From an uncultured bacterium (lineage in GTDB: Bacteria; Pseudomonadota; Gammaproteobacteria; Burkholderiales; Burkholderiaceae_D), in contig CAIQLE010000353.1 of the NCBI GenBank assembly GCA_903872555.1, positions 1 through 28,554 on the forward strand: DNA of 28,554 nt. Reading direction: 5' to 3'. A program made the translations under genes and the position numbers. The stretch's first letter is position 1; each line of letters opens with the position of its first letter. Shown piece after piece: positions 1-8,255 of the stretch. A model generated the notes under the pieces. The model was not told where the DNA came from and ran no database searches. It was given only the letters and a program-made list of their open reading frames with translations.

Positions 1-244
1 CCTGATCCAGACCCGTGCAGAGCGTGCCCATCTGTCGCGCACCATCGGCGGCATGAACATGCTGAATGCCTTGTTCATGGTGGTGGCAGCACTGCTGGCC
101 ATGGTTTTGCTACAGGCCGGACTGAATGTGCCGCAACTCTTTCTTTTCACGGCTTTGCTGAATCTGCTGCTGATCTGCTTGTGTATGCGCCAGCCTGAGT
201 ACTGGCGTGCAGTGCTGACTTGGTCATCCGGCGCTAAAGAGTAG
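1..244 (+). CDS. C-terminal end of a major facilitator transporter (5' end outside window)
   Basis: The frame is open from base 2 of the window to a TAG stop at 242-244, so the start lies upstream. The visible ~80 residues begin with a polar cytoplasmic loop (LIQTRAERAHLSRTIGG), then two hydrophobic helices (about MLNALFMVVAALLAMVLL and PQLFLFTALLNLLLICLCM), then a short polar tail. This is how the last two membrane helices of an MFS permease look. The wording resembles LplT-like lysophospholipid transporters, which in relatives may be fused to an acyltransferase; here the protein stops right after the last helix, so any such domain is not fused at this end. The substrate is inferred by resemblance only. 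An internal ATG at 53 is unlikely to be the true start because the coding frame extends upstream of it. The gene ends 49 bp before aroC on the same strand. Confidence 0.7.
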   Translation, partial: LIQTRAERAHLSRTIGGMNMLNALFMVVAALLAMVLLQAGLNVPQLFLFTALLNLLLICLCMRQPEYWRAVLTWSSGAKE

Positions 245-293
245 CCGCCGGCTGTTAGAATGAGGGCTTCCGAATCTCCCTGCGCCTCCCATT

Positions 294-1367
294 ATGTCCG
301 GCAATACAATTGGCAAGCTATTCTGCGTTACTACCTTTGGTGAATCCCACGGCCCGGCCATAGGCTGCGTGATTGATGGCTGCCCTCCGGGTCTGCCATT
401 GTCCGAGGCTGATATTCAGCCTGAGCTCGATCGCCGCAAGCCCGGTACGTCGCGCCATGTCACCCAGCGCAAGGAATCCGATACGGTAGAGATTCTGTCC
501 GGCGTGTATGAGGGCAAAACCACCGGCACCCCGATCGCGCTGCTGATACGCAATGAAGACCAGCGCAGTCATGACTACGGCAATATCGTCGATCGTTTCC
601 GTCCCGGTCATGCCGACTTTACTTATTTCCAGAAATACGGCCTGCGTGACCCGCGTGGTGGTGGTCGTTCATCAGCGCGACTGACAGCGCCCGTGGTCGG
701 TGCTGCAGCGATTGCGCGTAAATGGCTGCATGCGCAGTACGGTATGAGCTTCAAGGGTTGCATGAGCCAGTTAGGCGATATCGCGATTCCTTTCCAGTCC
801 TGGGAACATGTGCCAGACAATCCTTTTTTCGCCGCCAATGCCGACATCATTCCTCAGCTGGAAACCTATATGGACGAGCTGCGCAAGGCCGGTGATTCCT
901 GCGGCGCGCGCATAGATGTCGTGGCCCAGAATGTACCTGTTGGTTTAGGTGAGCCACTGTTTGACAAGCTCGATGCCGACATTGCCTACGCCATGATGGG
1001 TATTAATGCCGTCAAGGGTGTAGAGATCGGTGCCGGCTTCCGCTCTATCGCGCATAAAGGTACGGAACATGGCGATGAAATGACACCAGAAGGCTTCATA
1101 GGCAACAATGCCGGTGGCGTGCTGGGCGGTATTTCATCAGGTCAGGACATCACGGTATCGATAGCGATCAAACCGACTTCCAGCATACGCACGCCGCGTC
1201 GCTCGGTTGACCGTGACAACAATCCTGTGATGGTCGAAACCTTTGGCCGTCATGATCCCTGTGTTGGCATACGCGCGACACCGATTGCTGAAGCCATGCT
1301 CGCGCTGGTGCTGATGGATCATGCATTACGTCATCGCGCGCAATGCGGCGATGTCAGGCACGACTGA
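294..1367 (+). CDS. aroC: Chorismate synthase
   Basis: Catalyses the last step of the shikimate pathway, converting 5-enolpyruvylshikimate-3-phosphate to chorismate with reduced FMN, and so feeds the trp genes further along the window. The 357-residue protein has the usual family length and the three family signatures: [18 protein letters not shown] near residues 17-34, [11 protein letters not shown] in the first half, and [13 protein letters not shown] followed by GRHDPC near the C terminus. The start at ATG 294 gives the conserved N terminus [17 protein letters not shown]; no clear Shine-Dalgarno sequence precedes it. The gene lies 49 bp after the MFS tail and 86 bp before another MFS gene, all on the plus strand. 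About a quarter of its Ile codons are ATA, which is high for this base composition. Confidence 0.98.
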   Translation: MSGNTIGKLFCVTTFGESHGPAIGCVIDGCPPGLPLSEADIQPELDRRKPGTSRHVTQRKESDTVEILSGVYEGKTTGTPIALLIRNEDQRSHDYGNIVDRFRPGHADFTYFQKYGLRDPRGGGRSSARLTAPVVGAAAIARKWLHAQYGMSFKGCMSQLGDIAIPFQSWEHVPDNPFFAANADIIPQLETYMDELRKAGDSCGARIDVVAQNVPVGLGEPLFDKLDADIAYAMMGINAVKGVEIGAGFRSIAHKGTEHGDEMTPEGFIGNNAGGVLGGISSGQDITVSIAIKPTSSIRTPRRSVDRDNNPVMVETFGRHDPCVGIRATPIAEAMLALVLMDHALRHRAQCGDVRHD

Positions 1368-1453
1368 TCGTGTGCAGTGCCTGCGCATCCCGGGTCTCCG
1401 TATTCCCGGTTATGTTCTTCATTCATAACGCTTAGCTCCCTATCGGTATTCCT

Positions 1454-2617
1454 GTGCCCCCTGCATCGAGACCCGAGCAGTCGCTGAACTTTGCGCTGTT
1501 CTTTTTTGCTTACTACGGCTACATAGGCGTGTTCTCGCCCTATGCCAGCCTGTATTTCGCTGAGCATGGCGTCTCTGCGGTACAGATAGGCGTGCTGATG
1601 TCGCTGATGCAGGTGATGCGTATCTTCGGCCCTAATCTCTGGGGCTGGGTGGCCGACCACACCAGTCAGCGGGTCTGGGTCTTGCGCCTGACCTCGGCCG
1701 CCGCCGCACTGACTTTCTGTGGATTTTTCTGGGGCCAGTCCTTCGTTTTCTTTTTTGCAGTGATGGTGGCGCTGAATCTGTTCACCAGCGCACAAGGCCC
1801 CATTTCTGAAGCACTGATGCTGTCGGCTATGCGCGGTGATCTGACGCACTATGGCCGTCTGCGCCTGTGGGGCTCGGTGGGTTTCATTGTGTCGGTGATG
1901 GTCTCAGGACAGCTGCTGGACTGGCAGGGCATTGATCTGATGCCCTGGATTTCATTGCTGCTACTGGTGATGGTGGCCGCTGTGGCCATGAATATGCGCG
2001 AAGTGGCGACTGTGCATCATCCTCATGAAACGCCCTCGGTGCGTGAACTGCTCAGGCAGCGCGCGGTGCTGGCTTTTTTTGCCTCTACTTTTCTGATGGT
2101 GGCTGCGCATGCTTCGCTCTATGTGTATTACTCGCTTTATCTGGCGGATATTGGTTACAGCAAAACAGTTATTGGCCTGATGTGGTCGCTGGGTGTGGTG
2201 GCCGAGATTTTATTTTTCTATTATCAGGCGCCTTTGTTTCGCCGTTATGGCGTGCGCCTGCTGATGTTACTTAGTCTGAGCATAGGCGTGCTGCGTTTTT
2301 TGCTGATCGGTTTCGGTGCGCAATCGCTAGTGCTATTGTTGATTGCACAGCTTTTGCATGCAGCCACTTTCGGCGTGCATCACTCCGCTTCAGTCGCCAC
2401 ACTGCAGCGCTGGTTTGCCGGGCCTTTGCAGGCACGCGGTCAGGCTTTGTACATCAGTATTTCTTATGGTCTGGGTGGTACAGCGGGCGGATTGCTGATG
2501 TCGGCCTGCTGGGATAGCTTCGGTGCGCAACCGGTCTATCTGATCGCTGCGTTATTGTGTTTATTAGGTTGGCTGGCGGCTCGACTGAGTTATCGCTGGC
2601 AAACAGTGACTGCTTAG
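1454..2617 (+). CDS. MFS permease, HcaT/PPP-type (3-phenylpropionate transporter-like)
   Basis: A 387-residue integral inner-membrane protein with about twelve hydrophobic helices. The N-terminal block (LNFALFFFAYYGYIGVFSPY, then LYFAEHGVSAVQIGVLMSL) and the cytoplasmic loop motif GWVADHTSQR after helix 2 match the small MFS subfamily that includes HcaT and nucleoside/phenylpropionate permeases. The second half starts near AVLAFFASTFLMVAAHASLYVYY. The likely start is GTG at 1454, because no in-frame ATG lies between the preceding stop and the first helix. The substrate cannot be read from sequence. It lies between aroC (86 bp upstream) and the M48 lipoprotein gene (20 bp downstream), so it is probably cotranscribed with the latter. 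Confidence 0.85.
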   Translation: MPPASRPEQSLNFALFFFAYYGYIGVFSPYASLYFAEHGVSAVQIGVLMSLMQVMRIFGPNLWGWVADHTSQRVWVLRLTSAAAALTFCGFFWGQSFVFFFAVMVALNLFTSAQGPISEALMLSAMRGDLTHYGRLRLWGSVGFIVSVMVSGQLLDWQGIDLMPWISLLLLVMVAAVAMNMREVATVHHPHETPSVRELLRQRAVLAFFASTFLMVAAHASLYVYYSLYLADIGYSKTVIGLMWSLGVVAEILFFYYQAPLFRRYGVRLLMLLSLSIGVLRFLLIGFGAQSLVLLLIAQLLHAATFGVHHSASVATLQRWFAGPLQARGQALYISISYGLGGTAGGLLMSACWDSFGAQPVYLIAALLCLLGWLAARLSYRWQTVTA

Positions 2618-2637
2618 TTTCCTCAGGGAGAAAATCT

Positions 2638-3456
2638 ATGAAATTATTTATTCAGCGCTTTGTGGTGGTGTGTGCAGCGACACTGGCGCTGACATCCTGC
2701 CAGACAGTCAAGACGACGCAGGGTGGCGCGGTCGGTGTGGACCGTGAACAGCGCATGGCCGTGTCCGCACAGGCCATGGAGCAAAGCGCCAACAAACAAT
2801 ACGCGCAGCTGATGGCTGAGGCGCAGAAAAAGGGCAAGCTGAATGCTGACTCCGCACAGTATGCACGCGTCAAAACTATTGCCGACAAGCTGATACAGCA
2901 CACCGGCGTATTCAGAAAAGATGCGCTGGCATGGCGCTGGGAAGTGAATGTGCTGACCTCACCTGAGGTGAACGCCTGGTGTATGCCCGGCGGGAAAATT
3001 GCGGTGTATTCCGGCCTGATCGAGAAACTGAAAATCACCGATGATGAACTGGCTGCTGTGATGGGCCACGAGATCTCGCACGCCCTGCGTGAGCATTCCC
3101 GCGAACGCGCCTCAGAGCAGGCGATTGCAGGCATAGGCATTTCAATTCTGGCCACGGTGGCGGGTGTAGGACAGATCGGTCAGAAGGGTATGGAGTATGC
3201 CTATCAGGGCGTGCTCGGACTGCCGAATTCGCGCGCCCACGAAACTGAAGCAGATCGCATGGGCGTGGAGCTGGCGGCGCGTGCTGGTTATGATCCGCGC
3301 GCTGCTATCAAACTCTGGGAGAAAATGGCGAGCGTGGGCGGCAATGAGCCACCCAAATTCATGTCGACCCACCCGCCAAGGGCCGAGCGCGTGCGTGACC
3401 TGACGGTGTATTCCGAGCGGGTGATGCCACTGTATCAAGCCGCCCGTGTGAAGTAA
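2638..3456 (+). CDS. M48-family zinc metalloprotease, putative lipoprotein
   Basis: A 272-residue secreted peptidase of the BepA/LoiP type, likely acting on envelope proteins. The start is ATG 2638, preceded by AGGGAG at 2625-2630; a longer reading from 2557 overlaps the upstream permease and lacks this support. Residues 1-21 form a lipoprotein signal peptide ending in LTSC, so Cys21 is the predicted lipidated residue. The core shows PGGKIAVYSGL near residue 118, the zinc motif HEISH at 144-148, and the third-ligand block ETEAD at 202-206 followed by AGYDP, which is the usual M48 order. No TPR domain follows the peptidase, so it is shorter than BepA and closer to LoiP/YcaL in layout. The physiological target is unknown. 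Confidence 0.9.
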   Translation: MKLFIQRFVVVCAATLALTSCQTVKTTQGGAVGVDREQRMAVSAQAMEQSANKQYAQLMAEAQKKGKLNADSAQYARVKTIADKLIQHTGVFRKDALAWRWEVNVLTSPEVNAWCMPGGKIAVYSGLIEKLKITDDELAAVMGHEISHALREHSRERASEQAIAGIGISILATVAGVGQIGQKGMEYAYQGVLGLPNSRAHETEADRMGVELAARAGYDPRAAIKLWEKMASVGGNEPPKFMSTHPPRAERVRDLTVYSERVMPLYQAARVK

Positions 3457-3516
3457 TTTTTGCGGTTTTTGGCGGCAAATCCCTCAGCAAAGCGGGGTTT
3501 CCGCCGGTCCATATGG

Positions 3517-3522
3517 CATAAT
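3517..3522 (+). promoter_or_regulatory. Candidate -10 element upstream of leuC
   Basis: The 113-bp gap between the M48 gene and leuC contains CATAAT (5 of 6 consensus bases) about 50 bp before the leuC start. No convincing -35 hexamer is seen 16-18 bp upstream. A GCGCGC-TCT-GCGCGC hairpin lies just before the leuC start codon, where a Shine-Dalgarno sequence would be expected. There is no leader peptide rich in Leu codons here. This is a weak call. Confidence 0.3.
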
Positions 3523-3569
3523 CTCAGGCTGTTTTCTACGATCAGGCGCGCTCTGCGCGCGATCCCGCC

Positions 3570-4973
3570 ATGGCCCAAACTCTGTACGACAAACTCTGGC
3601 AGTCCCACGTGGTGCACACCGCGGAGGACGGCACGACCATTCTCTATATCGATAGACATCTGCTGCATGAAGTCACCAGCCCGCAGGCATTTGAGGGCCT
3701 GAAGCTGGCCCGGCGCCAGCCCTGGCGTACTGCGGCCAATCTGGTGGTGGCCGATCACAATGTCCCGACCACGCATCGCGATGAAGGTATTGCCGATCCG
3801 GTCTCGCGCCTGCAGGTCGAGACGCTGGACGCGAATGCTAAGGAATATGGGCTGACCTATTTCAACATGCGCGACAAACGTCAGGGCATCGTGCACGTTA
3901 TCGGCCCAGAGCAGGGCGCGACCTTGCCCGGCATGACGGTGGTGTGCGGCGATTCCCATACATCGACCCACGGCGCCTTTGGCTGCCTGGCCCACGGCAT
4001 AGGCACTTCCGAAGTTGAGCACGTGCTTGCGACCCAGACCCTGCTGGCAAAAAAATCCAAAGCCATGCTGATTCAGGTCGAAGGCAAACTGGGTGCGGGC
4101 GTAACGGCCAAAGATATCGTGCTGGCCATCATAGGCAAGATCGGTACTGCGGGTGGTACGGGCTATGCGATTGAATTTGCCGGTTCGGCCATACGCTCGT
4201 TGACGATGGAAGGCCGCATGACGGTCTGCAATATGGCGATTGAAGCCGGTGCACGCGCTGGCATGGTGGCGGTGGATGAGACCACCATCAATTATGTGAA
4301 AGGCCGTCCTTTCGCGCCCGTCGGTCCGCACTGGGATCAGGCGCTGTCTTACTGGAGCACACTGCATTCAGATCCCGAGGCTAAGTTTGACGCGGTGATC
4401 CTGATTGATGCTGCCGAGATTCTGCCGCAAGTCACTTGGGGCACATCGCCTGAGATGGTGGTGCCGGTGGATGCCCGTGTGCCTGATCCGGACAAAGAAA
4501 AAGATCCGGTCAAGCGCGATGCCATGGAAAAAGCGCTGGTCTACATGGGCCTCAAGCCGAATACGGCGATGACAGACATACGCATAGATAAAGTCTTCAT
4601 CGGTTCCTGCACCAACTCGCGCATAGAAGATTTGCGCGCAGCAGCGGCTGTCGTACGCGGCAAGTTCCGTGCATCAAATGTAAAGCTGGCGATGGTGGTG
4701 CCGGGCTCAGGTCTGGTGAAAGATCAGGCCGAGCGTGAAGGTCTGGACCAGATTTTCCGTGATGCCGGCTTTGAATGGCGTGAGCCGGGCTGTTCCATGT
4801 GTCTGGCTATGAACGCCGACCGACTGGAGCCGGGTGAACGCTGCGCTTCAACCTCGAACCGGAATTTCGAAGGTCGTCAGGGTGCGGGTGGCCGTACCCA
4901 TCTGGTCAGCCCTGCGATGGCAGCTGCAGCTGGGGTATCGGGACATTTTGTGGATGTGCGCACGCTGAAATAA
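3570..4973 (+). CDS. leuC: 3-isopropylmalate dehydratase large subunit
   Basis: Large subunit of isopropylmalate isomerase, which with LeuD converts 2-isopropylmalate to 3-isopropylmalate in leucine synthesis. The 467-residue length is typical. The cluster ligands are visible: Cys347 in IGSCTNSR and Cys408/Cys411 in PGCSMC, which bind the [4Fe-4S] cluster as in aconitase. Other family blocks include [13 protein letters not shown] and [14 protein letters not shown]. The start at ATG 3570 gives the typical N terminus [10 protein letters not shown]; no good ribosome-binding site is seen and a GC-rich hairpin precedes it. leuC is followed, after a small lipoprotein gene, by leuD and leuB. leuA is not in the window. 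Confidence 0.98.
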   Translation: MAQTLYDKLWQSHVVHTAEDGTTILYIDRHLLHEVTSPQAFEGLKLARRQPWRTAANLVVADHNVPTTHRDEGIADPVSRLQVETLDANAKEYGLTYFNMRDKRQGIVHVIGPEQGATLPGMTVVCGDSHTSTHGAFGCLAHGIGTSEVEHVLATQTLLAKKSKAMLIQVEGKLGAGVTAKDIVLAIIGKIGTAGGTGYAIEFAGSAIRSLTMEGRMTVCNMAIEAGARAGMVAVDETTINYVKGRPFAPVGPHWDQALSYWSTLHSDPEAKFDAVILIDAAEILPQVTWGTSPEMVVPVDARVPDPDKEKDPVKRDAMEKALVYMGLKPNTAMTDIRIDKVFIGSCTNSRIEDLRAAAAVVRGKFRASNVKLAMVVPGSGLVKDQAEREGLDQIFRDAGFEWREPGCSMCLAMNADRLEPGERCASTSNRNFEGRQGAGGRTHLVSPAMAAAAGVSGHFVDVRTLK

Positions 4974-5011
4974 TCATTGCTGAAACGCTGTAAAAAAACG
5001 GGAGTAAAAGC

Positions 5012-5137
5012 ATGAAAAAAATTAGCCTGATGATGATCGCTCTGGTACTGCTGCTTGCAGGCTGCAATACCATCAACGGTATAGGCAAGGACGTCGAGAA
5101 GCTCGGCGAAAAAGTGCAGGACCTCGGTAAAAAATAA
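5012..5137 (+). CDS. Entericidin A/B-family small lipoprotein
   Basis: A 41-codon gene lying between leuC (38 bp upstream) and leuD (7 bp downstream). The protein starts [18 protein letters not shown], a lipoprotein signal peptide with lipobox LAGC and lipidated Cys18. The mature part is about 24 residues, [18 protein letters not shown] and onward, an amphipathic Lys/Glu-rich helix of the kind found in entericidins. GGGAG at 5000-5004 is well placed 7 nt before the ATG. Entericidins are small cell-envelope lipoproteins, in E. coli linked to stationary-phase lysis as an antidote/toxin pair. Only one copy is present here, so a toxin role is not implied. Its place inside the leu cluster suggests cotranscription. 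Confidence 0.88.
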   Translation: MKKISLMMIALVLLLAGCNTINGIGKDVEKLGEKVQDLGKK

Positions 5138-5144
5138 ATCCTCC

Positions 5145-5792
5145 ATGAATAAATTTACACTTCTTGATGGATTGGTCGCGCCACTCGATCGCGCCAACGT
5201 CGATACCGACGCCATCATTCCCAAGCAATTTCTGAAATCGATCAAGCGCACCGGCTTCGGCCCCAATTTATTTGACGAATGGCGCTATCTGGATCAGGGC
5301 GAGCCTGGTGTGGATAACAGCCGTCGTCCGCTGAATCCGGACTTCGTGCTGAATCAGTCGCGCTATCAGGGCGCTTCGGTGCTGCTGGCGCGCAAAAATT
5401 TTGGTTGCGGCTCCTCGCGTGAGCATGCTCCGTGGGCGCTGGAGCAGTACGGCTTTCGGGCCATCGTCGCGCCCAGCTACGCCGATATTTTCTACAACAA
5501 CTGCTTCAAGAACGGGCTCTTGCCCATCGTCTTGTCGGAAATCGATATCGACAAATTGTTCGACGAAGTGAAAGCCTTCCCCGGCTACAAACTGGTGATC
5601 GATCTTGAACGTCAGACCGTATCGACTTCCAGCGGCAGCAGTGTGTATCACTTTGAAGTCGATGCTTTCCGTAAGCATTGCCTGCTCAACGGACTGGATG
5701 ACATCGGCCTGACTCTGCAGCAGTCGGATGCGATTCACAATTTCGAAGAACGCCATATCAGCCGTTTCCCCTGGCTGGCCAATACCATCTAA
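5145..5792 (+). CDS. leuD: 3-isopropylmalate dehydratase small subunit
   Basis: Small, swivel-domain subunit that pairs with LeuC. The 215 residues match the family length. The N terminus [31 protein letters not shown] carries the conserved NVDTDAIIP block, and [14 protein letters not shown] is the substrate-recognition loop shared with aconitase domain 4. The start ATG lies 7 bp after the entericidin stop and no classical Shine-Dalgarno sequence is present, so translation may be coupled to the small lipoprotein gene. leuB follows 15 bp downstream. Confidence 0.98.
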   Translation: MNKFTLLDGLVAPLDRANVDTDAIIPKQFLKSIKRTGFGPNLFDEWRYLDQGEPGVDNSRRPLNPDFVLNQSRYQGASVLLARKNFGCGSSREHAPWALEQYGFRAIVAPSYADIFYNNCFKNGLLPIVLSEIDIDKLFDEVKAFPGYKLVIDLERQTVSTSSGSSVYHFEVDAFRKHCLLNGLDDIGLTLQQSDAIHNFEERHISRFPWLANTI

Positions 5793-5807
5793 CATTTATT
5801 TATCGCT

Positions 5808-6878
5808 ATGAAAATTGCAATCCTGCCGGGTGACGGCATCGGTACTGAAATCGTTGAACAGGCCGTCAAGGTACTGAATGCGCTGGGACAGAAATTTGAG
5901 ATGGAAACCGCGCCTGTGGGCGGCGCAGGTTATGAAGCGCACGGCCATCCTCTGCCCGAGGGCACACTGAAACTGGCGCAAGAAGCGGATGCGATTTTAT
6001 TTGGCGCTGTCGGTGACTGGAAATACGACACGCTCGAGCGTTCGCTGCGTCCTGAGCAGGCCATTCTGGGTCTGCGCAAGCACCTGACCCTGTTTGCGAA
6101 TTTCCGTCCTGCGATTTTGTATCCTGAACTGGTCGGTGCATCGTCCCTCAAGCCGGAAATCGTGTCCGGTCTGGACATACTGATCGTGCGTGAACTGAAT
6201 GGTGATATTTATTTCGGCCAGCCGCGCGGTATGCGCGAAGCGCCGGACGGTCCTTTCAAAGGTGCGCGCGAAGGTTTTGACACCATGCGTTATGCCGAAC
6301 CCGAAATTCGTCGCATTGCGCATGTGGCGTTTCAGGCCGCGCAAAAGCGTCATAAGCGCCTGACCAGTGTCGACAAGGCCAATGTGCTGGAAACTTTCCA
6401 GTTCTGGAAAGACATCGTCACCGATGTACATAAAGAATATCCTGATGTCGAGCTCGATCATATGTATGTCGATAACGCTGCCATGCAACTGGTGCGCGCA
6501 CCCAAGAAATTTGACGTGATCGTGACGGGCAATATGTTCGGCGATATCTTGTCAGATGCCGCTGCCATGCTGACCGGCTCCATCGGTATGTTGCCATCGG
6601 CTTCGCTGGATGCCAATAATAAAGGTCTGTATGAACCTTCACATGGTTCAGCACCGGATATCGCAGGCAAGGGCATTGCGAATCCACTGGCTACTATTTT
6701 GTCCGCGGCCATGATGCTGCGCTTCTCGCTGAATTTGCCGGCTGAAGCGGACCGGATTGAAGCGGCAGTGAAAAAAGTGCTGACTCAGGGTCTGCGCACG
6801 CCGGATATTTACGAAGCAGGCACCACCAAGGTGGGTACGACAGAGATGGGTGATGCGGTCTTGAAAGCCTTATCCTGA
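5808..6878 (+). CDS. leuB: 3-isopropylmalate dehydrogenase
   Basis: NAD-dependent oxidative decarboxylation of 3-isopropylmalate to 2-oxoisocaproate, the third leucine-specific step. The protein is 356 residues. It shows the N-terminal [15 protein letters not shown] block, substrate-binding arginines in [27 protein letters not shown], and the metal-binding and signature region [46 protein letters not shown] is the NAD-binding region. It is the last leucine gene before asd, from which it is separated by 98 bp containing a likely promoter. Confidence 0.98.
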   Translation: MKIAILPGDGIGTEIVEQAVKVLNALGQKFEMETAPVGGAGYEAHGHPLPEGTLKLAQEADAILFGAVGDWKYDTLERSLRPEQAILGLRKHLTLFANFRPAILYPELVGASSLKPEIVSGLDILIVRELNGDIYFGQPRGMREAPDGPFKGAREGFDTMRYAEPEIRRIAHVAFQAAQKRHKRLTSVDKANVLETFQFWKDIVTDVHKEYPDVELDHMYVDNAAMQLVRAPKKFDVIVTGNMFGDILSDAAAMLTGSIGMLPSASLDANNKGLYEPSHGSAPDIAGKGIANPLATILSAAMMLRFSLNLPAEADRIEAAVKKVLTQGLRTPDIYEAGTTKVGTTEMGDAVLKALS

Positions 6879-6906
6879 TTCATCAATTAATTTCAGTACG
6901 ATGCGT

Positions 6907-6934
6907 TTGTAAGCTGTGCTTCTGTCAGGATAAT
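6907..6934 (+). promoter_or_regulatory. Candidate promoter for asd
   Basis: TTGTAA at 6907-6912 (4 of 6 matches to TTGACA) is followed after 16 bp by GATAAT at 6929-6934 (5 of 6 to TATAAT). A second GGATAAT copy occurs at 6949-6955 without a partner -35. This 98-bp gap is the only sizeable one between leuB and asd, so asd may be transcribed separately from the leu genes. Confidence 0.45.
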
Positions 6935-6976
6935 GAGCGCAATTATTCGGATAATTTCTAATTCGCAGGAATGAAT

Positions 6977-8113
6977 ATGAAACTCGTAGGTCTCGTAGGT
7001 TGGCGTGGCATGGTGGGTTCGGTACTGATGCAGCGTATGCAGCAGGAAGGTGATTTTTCGCATATCGAGCCGGTCTTTTTCTCGACCTCAAATGCGGGCG
7101 GCAAAGCGCCTGCCATGGCGAAAAATGAAACGACGCTGAAAGATGCGAATGACATAGAAGCGCTCAAGAAGTGCGACATCATTCTCACTTGTCAGGGTGG
7201 CGACTACACTGGCGAGATCTTTCCCAAGCTGCGTGCAGCCGGCTGGAATGGTTACTGGATAGATGCAGCTTCGACCCTGCGCATGAAAGATGATGCCATC
7301 ATCGTGCTCGACCCCGTCAATCTGGATGTTATTAAGAGCGCGCTCAAATCCGGTGTGAAAAATTATGTCGGTGGTAACTGCACCGTCTCTTGCATGCTGA
7401 TGGGTCTGGGTGGTCTGTTCCAGTACGATCTGGTCGACTGGATGACCTCGATGACGTATCAGGCGGCCTCCGGTGGCGGCGCTCAGCATATGCGTGAGCT
7501 GCTGACGCAGTTCGGCAGTATCAATGCCGAAGTCAAATCCCTGCTGGATGATCCGGCCTCGGCGATTCTTGAAATTGACCGCAAGGTGCTGGCTAAACAG
7601 CATGCGATGAGCGCCGATGAAACTAAGCAATTCGGCGTACCGCTGGGCGGCAACCTGATTCCCTGGATTGATAAAGATCTGGGCAATGGTCAGTCACGTG
7701 AAGAATGGAAGGGCGGCGCTGAGACCAATAAGATACTCGGCCGTGGTGCTGCTTTCGGTAAAGACGCGAAGACAGAGATCGCCGTCGATGGCTTGTGCGT
7801 ACGCATAGGTGCGATGCGTTGCCATTCACAGGCACTCACCATCAAGCTGAAAAAAGATGTGCCCCTGGATGAAATCGTCGACATGATTGCGAAAAACAAT
7901 CAGTGGGCCAAAGTGGTACCGAATACGCGCGAAGATTCCATGCGTGACCTGACGCCGGCCGCAACCACGGGGAGTCTGACGATTCCTGTCGGTCGTCTGC
8001 GCAAAATGCAAATGGGTGGCGAGTATCTGTCTGCCTTCACGGTAGGCGATCAATTGCTCTGGGGCGCGGCTGAACCGCTGCGTCGTATGCTGCGCATCCT
8101 GCTCGAGGATTGA
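6977..8113 (+). CDS. asd: Aspartate-semialdehyde dehydrogenase
   Basis: Reduces aspartyl-4-phosphate to aspartate-semialdehyde with NADPH, supplying lysine/diaminopimelate, threonine, isoleucine and methionine. From ATG 6977 the protein is 378 residues and begins [21 protein letters not shown], the family's NADP-binding start. An in-frame ATG at 6971 is possible, but CAGGA at 6966-6970 abuts it and sits 6 nt from ATG 6977, which favours 6977. The catalytic Cys is in [17 protein letters not shown], and [15 protein letters not shown] carries the conserved substrate-binding Arg and catalytic His region. Length and motifs fit the gammaproteobacterial-type Asd. A strong terminator follows the stop by 27 bp. 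Confidence 0.97.
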   Translation: MKLVGLVGWRGMVGSVLMQRMQQEGDFSHIEPVFFSTSNAGGKAPAMAKNETTLKDANDIEALKKCDIILTCQGGDYTGEIFPKLRAAGWNGYWIDAASTLRMKDDAIIVLDPVNLDVIKSALKSGVKNYVGGNCTVSCMLMGLGGLFQYDLVDWMTSMTYQAASGGGAQHMRELLTQFGSINAEVKSLLDDPASAILEIDRKVLAKQHAMSADETKQFGVPLGGNLIPWIDKDLGNGQSREEWKGGAETNKILGRGAAFGKDAKTEIAVDGLCVRIGAMRCHSQALTIKLKKDVPLDEIVDMIAKNNQWAKVVPNTREDSMRDLTPAATTGSLTIPVGRLRKMQMGGEYLSAFTVGDQLLWGAAEPLRRMLRILLED

Positions 8114-8140
8114 ACTCAGGCGTTGTCATTGCACAACTGA

Positions 8141-8182
8141 ACCCGCGCTTTCTCCTACTGAAAGGAAACTGCGCGGGTTTTT
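8141..8182 (+). terminator. Intrinsic terminator after asd
   Basis: The arm ACCCGCGC (8141-8148) pairs perfectly with GCGCGGGT (8171-8178) and is followed by a run of T (TTTTTAA). The loop of 22 nt can fold further through its TTTC and GAAA segments. The hairpin ends the asd transcription unit and separates it from fimV. Confidence 0.85.
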
Positions 8183-8255
8183 AATTGATAGAGCTGCGGC
8201 TTCCCGCTTGTCGCAGCCTCGGCGCAGGTGTTAAGGTCACGAGATATTCTCTGTC

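Noticed and set aside
1368..1453. Possible terminator between aroC and the MFS gene
   Set aside because: Only a 5-bp CCGGG/CCCGG stem without a T run; too weak to call.
2557..2637. Upstream extension of the M48 protease gene
   Set aside because: It overlaps the permease gene, lacks a ribosome-binding site, and would bury the lipoprotein signal peptide that starts at 2638.
3435..4367. A 310-codon minus-strand frame opposite leuC
   Set aside because: It is a shadow of leuC with His/Arg-rich, low-information composition and no family motif.
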